Shown here: positions 8,037-18,105 of the stretch, piece by piece | Layout of the letters: every line of letters begins with the position of its first letter | How positions within the stretch are numbered: position 1 is the first letter of the stretch | NCBI GenBank assembly: GCA_018698675.1 | Contig: JABIPA010000037.1 | Location: 1-34,602, forward strand | Direction of reading: 5' to 3' | Origin: a bacterium | GTDB lineage: Bacteria; Margulisbacteria; Marinamargulisbacteria; JABIPA01 | DNA: 34,602 nt | The notes under the pieces: model-generated | The model's input: the letters and a program-made list of their open reading frames with translations, nothing else | What the model was told of the DNA's origin: nothing | Databases searched by the model: none | Position numbers and translations under genes: made by a program

Positions 8037-9083
8037 TTATTTGGGTACAAATTCTAATGCAGCTGAATTAATACAATACCTTAACCCGGTTTCTCCTGGC
8101 CCATCATTAAATACATGCCCTAAATGAGAATCTGATTTTGTTCCTCTCACTTCAACACGAGTAATGCCTAAAGATCTATCTTTTATCTCGACGATACTCT
8201 TTGAATCCAAAGGCTTTGAAAAACTTGGCCATCCCGTACCTGAATCAAATTTATCCTTAGACGAAAACAAAGGCTCTTTAGACACGATATCAATGTAAAT
8301 ACCTTCTTCATGGTTATTCCAATATAAGTTTTTAAAAGCCTGTTCAGTCCCATTTTTCTGAGTAACATCATACTGTAACTTTGTTAATTTTTTAATTTCA
8401 TTATCATACGATTTCTTTCTGCGGTTATTCCAAAGAGACTTCAAAAGAGAGTCTCTTTTTGAGCCGTATCTGTAATATTTGTATCTCAACGGATTTTTCT
8501 TATAATAATCTTGATGATAGTCTTCAGCCTCGTAAAACGTACTAACAGGAAGTAATACAGTTTCAATTGAATCATCAAACAAAAGCCCAATACTCTGCTT
8601 TGACTCTTTTAAGTATTTTTCTTCTTTATTAGTCTGAAAAAAAATGGCGCTAGCATATTGCTGTCCTCGATCATTAAAAGAACCATTTCGATCAGTAGGA
8701 TCAATTTGCGTCCAGAAATTCTCGACTAGTTCATCAAAAGAAATCTTTTGGGGATTATAAATCACTTTTACTACTTCATAATGCCCCGTCGTTCCTCTAG
8801 AAACATCTTCGTATGAAGGATTATCAACTAAACCTCCCATATAACCGGAAATCACTTCATTAACACCTTCAATAGCCTCAAAATTTGACTCTACACACCA
8901 AAAACATCCGCCTGCAAAATAAGCATTTTCAACAGTATGATTTTCCAAAACTACACCCTCTTTACGATTTTTTTTATTTCCGTTTCCTGAATTTGAAGCG
9001 CCATAAATTAAAGACGAAAAACAAAAAAACACAATCCATATAGAAACTATACTACGAATACAAAACACATTATTATTTAACAT
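8037..9083 (-). CDS. msrAB: Secreted bifunctional peptide-methionine sulfoxide reductase MsrA-MsrB
   Basis: 348 residues. Repairs oxidised methionine in proteins, MsrA reducing the S- and MsrB the R-sulfoxide. An N-terminal hydrophobic signal (about residues 9-28) indicates periplasmic or envelope location. The MsrA domain (about 50-205) has GGCFWCVE with catalytic C60. The MsrB domain (about 230-345) has [18 protein letters not shown] and RYCINSAAL with catalytic C337. The two CxxC zinc pairs present in many MsrB proteins are absent, and Thr replaces the Cys before GWPSF, so this is the zinc-free form. A GGGAGGA site precedes the ATG. It follows the mscS gene by 63 bases on the same strand and may be co-transcribed. 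Confidence 0.95.
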   Translation of the reverse strand: MLNNNVFCIRSIVSIWIVFFCFSSLIYGASNSGNGNKKNRKEGVVLENHTVENAYFAGGCFWCVESNFEAIEGVNEVISGYMGGLVDNPSYEDVSRGTTGHYEVVKVIYNPQKISFDELVENFWTQIDPTDRNGSFNDRGQQYASAIFFQTNKEEKYLKESKQSIGLLFDDSIETVLLPVSTFYEAEDYHQDYYKKNPLRYKYYRYGSKRDSLLKSLWNNRRKKSYDNEIKKLTKLQYDVTQKNGTEQAFKNLYWNNHEEGIYIDIVSKEPLFSSKDKFDSGTGWPSFSKPLDSKSIVEIKDRSLGITRVEVRGTKSDSHLGHVFNDGPGETGLRYCINSAALEFVPK

Positions 9084-9146
9084 ACATTCCTCCCAATCTG
9101 ACTTTTCTTCTCAAAGAAAATCAAATTGGTTACAAATAATTTTAAC

Positions 9147-10298
9147 CTAACAAGCAATTACTTCTGAATCACTATTCGATGGGGATTTATGTTGAGGTGA
9201 CATATACAAGGTTCGCGTAGGATATGCAAAACCGACTCCAAGTTCCTCAGCCAGTTTAATAATATTAATCATCACATCATGTCGAATCTGAGTCTCGTCA
9301 GAATAACTCGAAGCAATAAAAAAACAATATAACAATATATCTAAAGATGAATCATTAAATTTATTTAAATTAACAATGAAGTAGTCTTTTCTTAACTTTG
9401 GATGAGCTAGTAATATCTTTCTAATCCCTTCACAAAAAATATCTATTTTTGAAGCAGGCGTTTCATACATGATGGATATATGAGTTTTGAAACGTCTAAA
9501 CTGTCGCTCGCCATAGTTATCCACTGAAGCTGTAATCAAATTTGCGTTAGGAACTGTAACTAAAGAATTATAAAATGTACGAATTCTAGTACTTCTAAAA
9601 CCCAATTTCTCCACATTCCCTTCTACATTTCCAATAACCACCCAGTCCCCTATTTTAAATGGTCGATCAACTAAAACTGTAATAGAACCAAACAAGTTTG
9701 AAATTGTAGATTGACCAGCCAATGCAACAGCCATACCTCCAATCCCAAGACCTGCAATCAAACTTGAAATCGGTAAATTCAAAATCTCAGCGGTAGATAA
9801 AATCCCAATACAAACAATTACTACTTTTAACGTTCTACTAATTATTGGAAAAATCAAAGAATCATACTTTAAATTAAAAAGGCCTCCCTTTCTTTTAATA
9901 AAGGAAACGCATAAATCAATTACTTTCCATCCAACCCAAATAAAACTTAAAAAACTCAATAGTTCAGCAGCGACCGAAAACTTAGCTAGTCCAGCATCAG
10001 GAAGCCCAATCCAAGCCAATCCAGCAGTCCAAATCCAACCAATATATAAAATACTCAGTGGCTTATACATTTGAGCGCTATCATATTCGGACCTCTCAAA
10101 ACCTGGAATCATATCCATAGCTTTCGATAAAGAACGATTCGTCATACGACCCAAAAATCGACTACCTACTATTCCAACAATTAAAACAGACACGATACCA
10201 AACCAAACCCTGTTAGATACAAAAAATATTGTATGATTCAAAACAGGACTGGACGCCAAAAACTCTCTCGCTATAGATATAACACTCTCATTAGTCAT
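9147..10298 (-). CDS. Small-conductance mechanosensitive channel, MscS family
   Basis: 383 residues. MscS channels open under membrane tension and release solutes after hypo-osmotic shock. Four or five hydrophobic segments occupy the first 190 residues. The pore-lining helix and following beta domain are recognisable: SLIAGLGIGGMAVALAGQST, then NLFGSITVLVDRPFKIGDWV and GNVEGNVEKLGFRSTRIRTF. The C-terminal alpha/beta vestibule domain runs to about residue 360, followed by a short polar tail. The length exceeds E. coli MscS (286) because of extra N-terminal membrane helices, as in the longer MscS-like channels. The gene begins 12 bases after the ABC exporter gene, so the two are probably one operon. 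Confidence 0.93.
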   Translation of the reverse strand: MTNESVISIAREFLASSPVLNHTIFFVSNRVWFGIVSVLIVGIVGSRFLGRMTNRSLSKAMDMIPGFERSEYDSAQMYKPLSILYIGWIWTAGLAWIGLPDAGLAKFSVAAELLSFLSFIWVGWKVIDLCVSFIKRKGGLFNLKYDSLIFPIISRTLKVVIVCIGILSTAEILNLPISSLIAGLGIGGMAVALAGQSTISNLFGSITVLVDRPFKIGDWVVIGNVEGNVEKLGFRSTRIRTFYNSLVTVPNANLITASVDNYGERQFRRFKTHISIMYETPASKIDIFCEGIRKILLAHPKLRKDYFIVNLNKFNDSSLDILLYCFFIASSYSDETQIRHDVMINIIKLAEELGVGFAYPTRTLYMSPQHKSPSNSDSEVIAC

Positions 10299-10310
10299 AA
10301 TTTACCCTTT

Positions 10311-12098
10311 CTAAATTTCACCAATTTGGATTTTCCATAAATCAGCATACAATGAATTTTTTAGTAATAATTCATCGTGAGTACCCTGTTCAATCATTTC
10401 ACCATTCTTTAAAACAAAAATACGATTCGCATGTCGAATCGTAGAAAGTCGATGAGCAATAATTATACCTGTTCGTCCCTCTGTAATACGATGAATATTT
10501 TTTTGAATTTCTCTCTCTGTTTCGGTATCTACAGAACTTGTTGCTTCATCAAATATCATGATCGGAGCGTCTTTCAAAATAGCACGTGCAATACTTAATC
10601 GTTGCCGTTGCCCTCCTGACAATTTAATTCCGCGTTCACCAACAATAGTCTCATACTTATTCGACAATGAATTCACAAACGAATGTAGTTCAGCAACTTT
10701 TGCTGCGTTAATTACATCATCCAATTTTGTATTTGGCGCCATTCCATAGGCAATATTCTCTAAAATCGTTCCATGAAACAAATAAACATCCTGACTTACG
10801 AGCGCAATATTCTCCCGTAAGTCTTTCACTCTAAGAGACCGAATGTTTTGACCATTCAAAGAAATATCTCCATCTGTTGAATCGTAAAACCTCAATAATA
10901 ATTTTATTAACGTCGTCTTTCCAGAACCAGTTGTTCCAGCAATACCAACAGTTTCTCCAGGTAAAATATTAAAACTTAATTTGTTTATAATTGGACGATC
11001 GTTTGAGTAGGTAAACGAAACATTTTTAGCCATAATTCCCATTAATTTATTTTTTGGAATCTTTAATATTTCATTTCCATCCTTAACAATGCTTTTAGTT
11101 TCCATCATTTTAAATATTCGATTTACACTTGCCTTAGACCGTTCATAATCGTCTAACGTAATACCAATGCGAGTCAATGGCCATAAGACCCTTTGAATAA
11201 GCATAGAAAACAAAACAAGCTGCCCTACCGTTAGAACACCAGTATCCGTAAGGACCCAATAACTCCCCAATAATAAAACACCTGAAAAACCAAAAGCAAC
11301 GCATGTTCGAATTAATGGAACATAGAGAGAGTTTAACTTTATAGCCTGATAATTTGCCTCTTTGTAAGAATCCGAAGCTGATTCCACTCTCTTTCTCTCC
11401 AAATTTTCAGCGGTAAAACTTTTGACGACCAATATTCCAGACAAATTATTCTCTAATCGACTGTTCATATCTCCGACTTTTTCCCTAATAGTCGCATATT
11501 TTGGAGATATCTTTTTTTGATAATAAAAGCTCCCAGCTATTATCAATGGAATTGGGACCAACCCTACCAACGCCAACTGCCATGACGTTACGGCTAACAC
11601 ATAACCTGCAAATAAAAATAAAACGGCTAGCTGAATAATATCGCTAAGACCGTGATTCAGAAAATTTTCTAACTGATTAATATCATCATTTAAAACGGAC
11701 ATTGTTTCACCCAATCGATGATCCTCGAAATAGGCCATTTCTCTATTTTGTAGCTGAGAATACGTATCTACTCTCAAATTATGTTGAACTTTCTGAGCCA
11801 ACGACATGAACCCATATTGATACATCCATTGAAAAAGACTTTCTAATCCAAAAATAAAAAAACCAAGAACGGACAAGAAAATGGCCATATCCAAGGAAGA
11901 GTTCAAAAATGAGATTTTCCCCATCCATAAAGGAGGCTCACCCCGAACCGAATCAATGACCCACGCAACCAAAAGAGGTGGCATCAAATCTAATATTTTA
12001 TTCAAAATGCTAGAAGAAATAGAATACCAAAAATGAAATTTATATCTATTAATATAGATAAATAATTTTCTCATCGAATTTTCAACCGTAACAGACAT
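10311..12098 (-). CDS. ABC exporter, fused membrane and ATPase domains (MsbA/type IV fold)
   Basis: 595-residue half-transporter that would act as a homodimer or with a partner. The membrane domain (about 1-330) has six hydrophobic segments; the nucleotide-binding domain spans about 355-595. All ATPase motifs are intact: Walker A GTTGSGKTT (388-396), Q-loop at VSQD, signature LSGGQRQR (493-500), Walker B IMIFDEAT and the switch His in AHRLS (H549). A GGAG site precedes the ATG. It is transcribed ahead of mscS with a 12-base gap and follows the aminotransferase gene by about 170 bases. Substrate is not predictable: lipid (MsbA-like), peptide and drug exporters share this layout. No partner half-transporter gene is present. 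Confidence 0.93.
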   Translation of the reverse strand: MSVTVENSMRKLFIYINRYKFHFWYSISSSILNKILDLMPPLLVAWVIDSVRGEPPLWMGKISFLNSSLDMAIFLSVLGFFIFGLESLFQWMYQYGFMSLAQKVQHNLRVDTYSQLQNREMAYFEDHRLGETMSVLNDDINQLENFLNHGLSDIIQLAVLFLFAGYVLAVTSWQLALVGLVPIPLIIAGSFYYQKKISPKYATIREKVGDMNSRLENNLSGILVVKSFTAENLERKRVESASDSYKEANYQAIKLNSLYVPLIRTCVAFGFSGVLLLGSYWVLTDTGVLTVGQLVLFSMLIQRVLWPLTRIGITLDDYERSKASVNRIFKMMETKSIVKDGNEILKIPKNKLMGIMAKNVSFTYSNDRPIINKLSFNILPGETVGIAGTTGSGKTTLIKLLLRFYDSTDGDISLNGQNIRSLRVKDLRENIALVSQDVYLFHGTILENIAYGMAPNTKLDDVINAAKVAELHSFVNSLSNKYETIVGERGIKLSGGQRQRLSIARAILKDAPIMIFDEATSSVDTETEREIQKNIHRITEGRTGIIIAHRLSTIRHANRIFVLKNGEMIEQGTHDELLLKNSLYADLWKIQIGEI

Positions 12099-12272
12099 TA
12101 ATTCACTCCATTCATTTTGGTAAAGTACTCATACCCACGATATAGATCAATCACCACGAACATCAGCAACAATCAAAACTTTTCCCATAAAAAAGTTAGC
12201 CCAGTCATCAGAACAGAAATTAAATCTTATACTATATATATGAAATAGGACTTCAACTATAATCCCGCATCT

Positions 12273-13691
12273 TTATTTCTGTATTAATAATCCTTCAAAA
12301 ACAGATAATTCTTGCTCTAGAATAAGAAATACATTATCAATATCATGCTCCGTTACGGAACCAATAGGAACCAAGAAGCGTATCCGTGCAACTTTTCTTC
12401 CTGCAACAAAACACAATACGCCTTTATTAAAGAGATGTTTTACAAAAGCAATCGTCTTATCTTTATCCCCGCCAAAAGATGTAAAAGCAATCATGGTTCC
12501 AAACCCAAATGGACCTTCAACTTTTTCAGGAAACATCGTAGAAAGACGTTTCAAATGACGAACAAAACATTCCCTAATTTTCATATTCTTACCATCGGGA
12601 CCAAAATAGTCGCCATCTCTCATCTCTTTCAAGATAACTTTTGAGGATTCAATAACACTTGTCGAAGAAGTGAAAGTTTGGCTTAACAATCCTGGTTTTG
12701 GAGAAAAGTCTTTATTAAACAATGTCGCACATGTTTGACTCAGTTTTCCAACGGTCACAACATCCACAAATTTTTCCAATCCAAATTCTTGAAACGCGTA
12801 AAAAGAACCTGTTCGTCCAAATGTTTGAATTTCATCAACCAGTATTCCTACATTGTGAGCTTTTAATTCAGACATAATAACTTCAAAAAACTCACGACTT
12901 CCCGAATAATATCCAGCCTCTCCCTGAATCAATACCATACACATAACTGCATATTGATTGGGATATCTAGTCAAATAAGTTTTCAATGCGTCAACTGCAC
13001 GGCGTGTACTCTCAACGGCATTATTTTCATCATAAAATGGAATATAATCTACGGAAACTTGAGTAGGAATCCCCTCTCTAAATCCAGGCTTATCAGTTAT
13101 TTGAGACATCAAGTATGTGCGTCCCATAAAGCAACCTTCAAATGCCAGAATTCTATGCGCAGGAAATTTCTTTTGAAACATTATCTTTAAAGCATTTTCT
13201 GCCGCCATTGCTCCCGAAGTCGTTAAAAAACAGTGATCGAAACCAGATGTTTCACATAACAACTCCATTAACGATACAACTCCATTATTTTGTTGAAGGT
13301 TACCTTGATTCACCACATCCTGAAATGAGGCATCCAAATTAGCTTTTACTACTTTAGAATCACCATGAGAGAAGTGAGCTCCGATACCACTTATAAAGTC
13401 GTAAACGACACGTCCATCACTCATTTCAACTAATGATCCACTTCCCATCCCAGATCCTAAATAAGGAAGTATAGAACCGCCTCCTTTTCGTAATTCTAAC
13501 GATATCATTTCTTTAGAAAGACAATTATTGGCATCTAAATCGGTACTTGTATTTGGCGTCGTTGAAGAACCGTGCAAAGGTCTCTTTTTCGTCAATTTTT
13601 GCTGATATTCCGAATATACATCAAGCAATATATTTTTAGCGTCGATGACTCGAGAGTCGTTTTGAAATTGTTCAAATATTGATGGCTCCAT
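12273..13691 (-). CDS. Class III (ornithine/omega-type) PLP-dependent aminotransferase
   Basis: 472 residues of fold-type I aminotransferase class III. TTSGAMAAENALK (157-169) forms the PLP phosphate region, VDEIQTFGRTG (285-295) supplies the aspartate that contacts the PLP ring nitrogen, and K316 in VTVGKLSQT is the likely Schiff-base lysine. About 80 N-terminal residues precede the usual core. The family includes ornithine, 4-aminobutyrate, acetylornithine and lysine-6 aminotransferases; the motif spacing reminds me of the lysine/4-aminobutyrate branches, but I cannot assign the substrate. AGGAGG lies just before the ATG, so the start is secure. It lies between the hybrid kinase gene and the ABC exporter on the same strand, with about 170-base gaps. 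No obvious pathway partner is adjacent. Confidence 0.9.
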   Translation of the reverse strand: MEPSIFEQFQNDSRVIDAKNILLDVYSEYQQKLTKKRPLHGSSTTPNTSTDLDANNCLSKEMISLELRKGGGSILPYLGSGMGSGSLVEMSDGRVVYDFISGIGAHFSHGDSKVVKANLDASFQDVVNQGNLQQNNGVVSLMELLCETSGFDHCFLTTSGAMAAENALKIMFQKKFPAHRILAFEGCFMGRTYLMSQITDKPGFREGIPTQVSVDYIPFYDENNAVESTRRAVDALKTYLTRYPNQYAVMCMVLIQGEAGYYSGSREFFEVIMSELKAHNVGILVDEIQTFGRTGSFYAFQEFGLEKFVDVVTVGKLSQTCATLFNKDFSPKPGLLSQTFTSSTSVIESSKVILKEMRDGDYFGPDGKNMKIRECFVRHLKRLSTMFPEKVEGPFGFGTMIAFTSFGGDKDKTIAFVKHLFNKGVLCFVAGRKVARIRFLVPIGSVTEHDIDNVFLILEQELSVFEGLLIQK

Positions 13692-13865
13692 AGAGGCCTC
13701 CTATTGTTTACTTAAAAAAATTTAAATATATATGGCTAAAACTAAAAAACTCCTTTTTCGTTTGAAGGCGAGTGAAAACAAACATATCCTACAAACTAAA
13801 AAAGGGCATTTAATTTAAACTAAATATACTTTACCAAGAATCAATAAAGTTTGCATTTCAACTGT

Positions 13866-16097
13866 TTATCGGTCTATCAATAAACCTTTAATTTTTTCGA
13901 GAAGAAGTTCAGAAGTATAAGGCTTAAATAAAAATTCGTCATATTTCAAATTTCTTTTTCTTTTAATTAATTTCACCGAATCCAGAGATTGGCCACTCAT
14001 TGCAATTACTTTCAATTCTGAATTTAGTTCAAGGCATCTATTAATGGCTTCTGGACCATCCATTTCTGGCATTTCTAAATCGACTACCATCAATTCAGCA
14101 TTAGCTATTTCTTTCTGATGGCGTCTTAGTAAATTTTTACCATTCGAAGCACTCAAAACTTTATACCCGTAAGTTTCTAACATGGCTTTTCCAATGTTTC
14201 GAATCGATGGATCGTCATCTACAAATAAAATAGTTTCTCCATTTCCAAAAGGAAGCAAGGTCTGCCGAGACTTTACCATTGATTTTTTCTTTATCATCGC
14301 GGGTAAAACCACTGTAATTGATGTACCCTTTCCCAATTCCGATTGAATATCCAGTATCCCTTCATGTTTCTTAACTATTGTAAGAACAGTTGAAAGACCA
14401 AGACCTGTTCCCTTGCCTTCTTCTTTAGTAGTAAAAAAAGGCTCCATTACATGTTCCAAGGTTTCACTAGACATGCCTATACCAGTATCCTTACATGTAA
14501 TCCTTAAATAAGCCCCCTTATCCAGTACATTTCCGAATAAACCCTGTGACTCCTTTAAATACATATTTTCAATAACAATATCTAAAGCCCCCCCAGAAGG
14601 CATCGCATCCCTTGCATTCAAACAAAGGTTTAAAAATACCTGATGAATTTGCGTCATATCGCCGCTCATTCTATAAATACTCTCAGATACCACTTTTCCA
14701 AAATTAATATTCTTAGGAAACGTTTCCTTGATCATCGATTCTATGTCAGAAAAAACATCTAATATATTAATAATTTTTCGTTCATTGGGATTGCCCTTAG
14801 CAAACGCTAATATCTGCTTAACTAACTGAGCACCTCTATTTGCACTTGCTTCCATTAAGTTTAATATTGGCTGCCCTGACGAATCTGCCAGTTTAGGCTG
14901 TAACGCACTTATCGCTAAAAAAAATGGGGATAAAATATTATTCAAATCATGAGCAATTCCACTTGCAAGCATGCCAATACTTTCCATTCTTTGAACACGA
15001 AAAAATTGTTGCTCTAATTTCTTTCTTTCCGAAATATTCGTATTAATAACCAAAATTGAACTGTCCTCTAACCGAGTACTATCTAACTGTGTCCACTTTG
15101 ATTCGACAGTGATCAATTCTCCGTCCTTCATCTTTTGACACATTTCGCCGTTCCAATCACCAACCGAATTAACGGTTTTTATTATTTGACGAGCTTCTTT
15201 AGAATGTTCTTTAGTAAGCAATTGAAATACACGTTTTTTGTTCAAAACCTCTTTACCTGTCCAACCATATAGGTCTTCACAACTTTTATTCCAATATGTT
15301 ATCAGCCCTTTTATATCTAAAATAAATATTGCGTCTCTAGCGTTATCTAATAATTGAGCTTGTTCCTTAACCGTATCAAGAGCCTCTGTCCTTTCAGTAA
15401 CATCTCTTGCAATAAAAACAACTTGGGTAATTTCAGACTGGGGTCCTCTGTAAGGATAAAACGTGAGATCGTAGCATTTATTCACACCACTCTTATCATC
15501 CATATTCAATGTTTCAAAAACATCAACCCCTCCCAATGCTTTATCAATAGCTGGCTTAAAAAGAGCTTCAAACTCTCCATTTCCCATAAAAGACTCAATA
15601 TCTTTTCCTATCATTGAAAACTTATTTTTTAAAGAAGAGGTTGAAAAGGCATTAAAAAAGGAGTCATTTACCGCCTCAAAATTATAATCCTCATTAATTA
15701 AGCACATCCAGTCTTTAGACGTATTAACAATAAATTCATATCGTTGATGTAGTGCAGAAACAAGCTCTTGCTGGCTCAGCAATTCATTCTCAATCAATGA
15801 GCTATGTTCAACAGTTGTTCCCATTAAAACGTTATAGTCCTCAAATCTACGCTCAAGTAATTTCAAATAAGAAAATACTTGTTCAAGAAACACACCCTTT
15901 TTCTTAAAAAAGTCTAAAGAATCACTAGGATTATTTTGAGGAACTATATCTATTTTCTTAAGATCAACGGAATCATTTATAAATTCAGCACTATCCGAAC
16001 CTTTTGAGGTTTTAGGGTAAATCGATTCTATTTTTTTTCTTATATCCTTGAGTTCACTATCGATATCTGAAAGGATATTTTCTTTTGATTTATTCAT
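13866..16097 (-). CDS. PAS-containing hybrid histidine kinase with C-terminal receiver domain
   Basis: 743 residues, apparently cytoplasmic, as no membrane segment is seen. Order: a polar, coiled-coil-prone N-terminus (1-115), PAS domain 1 (about 120-235), PAS domain 2 (about 245-358, ending in a PAC-like NISERKKLEQQ), a HisKA-type dimerisation helix with phospho-acceptor H383 in GIAHDLNNILSP, and a HATPase domain (about 470-600) with N-box LNARDAMP, CKDTGIGM and GKGTGLGLS. A receiver domain (about 622-740) follows with VDDD, phospho-acceptor D673 in VVDLEMPEMDG and K725. The HDLNN type H-box is typical of kinases that phosphorylate their own receiver. No separate DNA-binding response regulator lies next to it. 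It sits between the DegV-like gene and the aminotransferase on the minus strand. Confidence 0.95.
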   Translation of the reverse strand: MNKSKENILSDIDSELKDIRKKIESIYPKTSKGSDSAEFINDSVDLKKIDIVPQNNPSDSLDFFKKKGVFLEQVFSYLKLLERRFEDYNVLMGTTVEHSSLIENELLSQQELVSALHQRYEFIVNTSKDWMCLINEDYNFEAVNDSFFNAFSTSSLKNKFSMIGKDIESFMGNGEFEALFKPAIDKALGGVDVFETLNMDDKSGVNKCYDLTFYPYRGPQSEITQVVFIARDVTERTEALDTVKEQAQLLDNARDAIFILDIKGLITYWNKSCEDLYGWTGKEVLNKKRVFQLLTKEHSKEARQIIKTVNSVGDWNGEMCQKMKDGELITVESKWTQLDSTRLEDSSILVINTNISERKKLEQQFFRVQRMESIGMLASGIAHDLNNILSPFFLAISALQPKLADSSGQPILNLMEASANRGAQLVKQILAFAKGNPNERKIINILDVFSDIESMIKETFPKNINFGKVVSESIYRMSGDMTQIHQVFLNLCLNARDAMPSGGALDIVIENMYLKESQGLFGNVLDKGAYLRITCKDTGIGMSSETLEHVMEPFFTTKEEGKGTGLGLSTVLTIVKKHEGILDIQSELGKGTSITVVLPAMIKKKSMVKSRQTLLPFGNGETILFVDDDPSIRNIGKAMLETYGYKVLSASNGKNLLRRHQKEIANAELMVVDLEMPEMDGPEAINRCLELNSELKVIAMSGQSLDSVKLIKRKRNLKYDEFLFKPYTSELLLEKIKGLLIDR

Positions 16098-16270
16098 TTA
16101 GTCCATCATAGCCATGCTTTTAGCAGCTTATTTGTTCACAAGGGTTAAAATAAATTAATATTGACTGGAGTCGAAGACTTAAGTTTACAGGAAATTCGAA
16201 ATTAAAACAAAATGAAGAAATCAATTTAGATGACACATCCACGTTCTAACACTAAATTTCATTTTTATAT

Positions 16271-16319
16271 ACTTAAGAACCAAATACGAACGAAGAAGGT
16301 TCTGCCCCATCCCTTAAGT
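16271..16319 (-). terminator. Imperfect hairpin after the DegV-like gene, possible terminator
   Basis: AGAACC (16276-16281) pairs with GGTTCT (16298-16303), and ACTTAAG (16271-16277) can pair with CTTAAGT (16313-16319) outside it with an asymmetric internal loop. It lies just after the stop codon of the minus-strand gene ending at 16328. No clear U tract follows, so the terminator call is weak. Confidence 0.3.
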
Positions 16320-16327
16320 CAGATTTT

Positions 16328-17968
16328 CTATACAACACAAATACCAATATGTTGGTCGAAGTTGCTTCCCAGCAGCTCATTTTCATTGACTATTTGTATA
16401 GATGCAGATGGGTATTCAGTTTTTAACAAACGAGCCACTTTTAAAGCTCTTTCTGCGTAACCTTTATGTTTCACATAGATTGTATCAGGTATTTTTTGAG
16501 TTTTACGAACCACTACGGCAAGTCGATTCAAAATAAAGATAATACCTTCTTCAGCATCATTAAAAGTATCAATAAGACCTAAGCCTCGATGAAGACCAAG
16601 CACACATCCTTTATCCTTAGGGATTTTTTTAACTTTTGACCTCTCGAGCATTTTTGAATACCACATTTTATTTTTAATAATTTCATCAGAATCAACATAA
16701 ACCCAATACCGTAATTTACCAATAATCTCATAAATCCTAGAATAAACATCTTTCATTGGACATTTTTTAATAACTAATTTCGACGCTTCCTGAAAAATCA
16801 CACCAATTCCAAAGTCAAAAGTTTTAGAATCTATAATTTTTATCTGGCTCTCAATACCCTCTGCAGCATCTTTTGCATAATGAGCAGATAACCAAATTCT
16901 TGAATCTGGTAATAACACAAAAATCGTATGAACGCCGCTATCCAATAAACCTTGAAAACCATCTACAAAAGATTTTACTCTATGAATTGGATCAATTTCT
17001 AAAATATGAACAAAAGACAAAACGGACGTTTGCTCTGAAACCAATCCAAATTTATCAGCGATCAAAGCAATCGATGGAGATTCAAATTTATCGAAAAGAC
17101 GATGAATCGATCGTTCTTGAATTAAAATGATAGTCAAAGCGCTAAACATCGATTCATTTACTGTACACAAAGACGAAAACAAATACTTAAAGTAATGCAA
17201 ATACTCAAAAATTAATTGAGATGCTTGTGCGATTTTAGGCTCTCCAGAAATAACGCGTAATTTATGAAATTCATCAAACTCTTTTCGTACCAAATCTTTT
17301 TGATTTAATGGGTGAGTTATCTTTATTCCATTCCCAGATTCCTGTAATTCAGTTACTTTTTCCAAACTCGAAGTAGGTAATTTTGCTCTATCATTTTCTT
17401 CTTTACGTTCAAACAACCCCAACTTATTCAATAAAACGTTCGCTTGAATCCTAATTTTCTCATCATCTTCATTGCTCGCCAGTTGAACCAATAGTCCTTC
17501 ATAGCCTATTAACAAATTCAATTGAGTCGCAGACAAGATAGAAAAATTGCTAGAAATAGTCTCTAAAATAGAAAACACAAAAAAAGGTTCGTCATCTTTA
17601 AAAAAATTCTGAATACCCCACCCTACCAAAAACTTTAATACTTCCGAAATTATATCTGGGTCCTTATTTGGTGCTTTTACCGCAAAGGTGAAAAAACCAA
17701 GCAATGAAACCAATATCTGTTCACGAACATCTTGAGACTGCCGTTCGCTAAATTGAACTAGATTTTGAATTTTCGAAACAATTTTTTGGGAGTCTTGAGT
17801 TGTAACTCCATATCTAGAAACATGCTCAAGAGCTCGTTTTACATGAAAAATTTCTTCATGCAGGTTTTTTTTTACGCCTAAATAATTTGCGTCTTCTATC
17901 TGAGGTTTAAAAAAAACGTCGTCTAAAAATGGAATAGACTGAGAATCTAATTTATTTTCGTTTCCCAA
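16328..17968 (-). CDS. DegV-like (fatty-acid-binding fold) protein with a long helical N-terminal extension
   Basis: 546 residues. I see no catalytic motif, but residues about 299-546 follow the DegV pattern: SIALIADKFGLV (compare i-IvTDS-adl), a VKSFVDGFQGLLDSGVHTIF element, RIWLSAHYAKDAAE in place of SsxLSGTYqsAxxAa, IKIIDSKTFDFGIG in place of v-viDS-xxs-G-G, and a GxHRGLG region. The segment ends with DQHIGICVV, like the family's final G-HxGPG. DegV proteins bind a fatty acid, and in Gram-positive bacteria the FakB members present it to a kinase. The TSxPS loop is not recognisable, so ligand binding is doubtful. Residues 1-298 are largely helical with no known domain. It precedes the hybrid kinase gene on the same strand by 230 bases and diverges from the sigma factor gene. 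DegV assignment is by eye from pattern, not by search. Confidence 0.55.
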   Translation of the reverse strand: MGNENKLDSQSIPFLDDVFFKPQIEDANYLGVKKNLHEEIFHVKRALEHVSRYGVTTQDSQKIVSKIQNLVQFSERQSQDVREQILVSLLGFFTFAVKAPNKDPDIISEVLKFLVGWGIQNFFKDDEPFFVFSILETISSNFSILSATQLNLLIGYEGLLVQLASNEDDEKIRIQANVLLNKLGLFERKEENDRAKLPTSSLEKVTELQESGNGIKITHPLNQKDLVRKEFDEFHKLRVISGEPKIAQASQLIFEYLHYFKYLFSSLCTVNESMFSALTIILIQERSIHRLFDKFESPSIALIADKFGLVSEQTSVLSFVHILEIDPIHRVKSFVDGFQGLLDSGVHTIFVLLPDSRIWLSAHYAKDAAEGIESQIKIIDSKTFDFGIGVIFQEASKLVIKKCPMKDVYSRIYEIIGKLRYWVYVDSDEIIKNKMWYSKMLERSKVKKIPKDKGCVLGLHRGLGLIDTFNDAEEGIIFILNRLAVVVRKTQKIPDTIYVKHKGYAERALKVARLLKTEYPSASIQIVNENELLGSNFDQHIGICVV

Positions 17969-18058
17969 AAAAAAATCTCCTGTTTTATGATAAAAAATTA
18001 CAGATTAGATACATAATATAACAAAAAACACACCATTAAAACTTATTTAAATTGAGAT

Positions 18059-18084
18059 GGAACTTTTATTCAACATTATCTGTA
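18059..18084 (+). promoter_or_regulatory. Possible ECF-type promoter for the sigma factor operon
   Basis: GGAACTT (18059-18065) matches the common ECF -35 core, and TCTGTA (18079-18084) resembles a TCT-type -10. The gap of 13 bases is about three shorter than usual, which weakens the call. It lies just before the sigma factor ATG at 18106; autoregulation of ECF operons is common. Confidence 0.3.
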
Positions 18085-18105
18085 TATATACTAAACAGGC
18101 AAAAT

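Noticed and set aside
12099-12180. In-frame N-terminal extension of the ABC exporter read through TGA as Trp
   Set aside because: TGA ends several well-defined genes here (prepilin peptidase, gcvPA, ribE, Spy-like), so it is a stop; the exporter has its own ribosome binding site.
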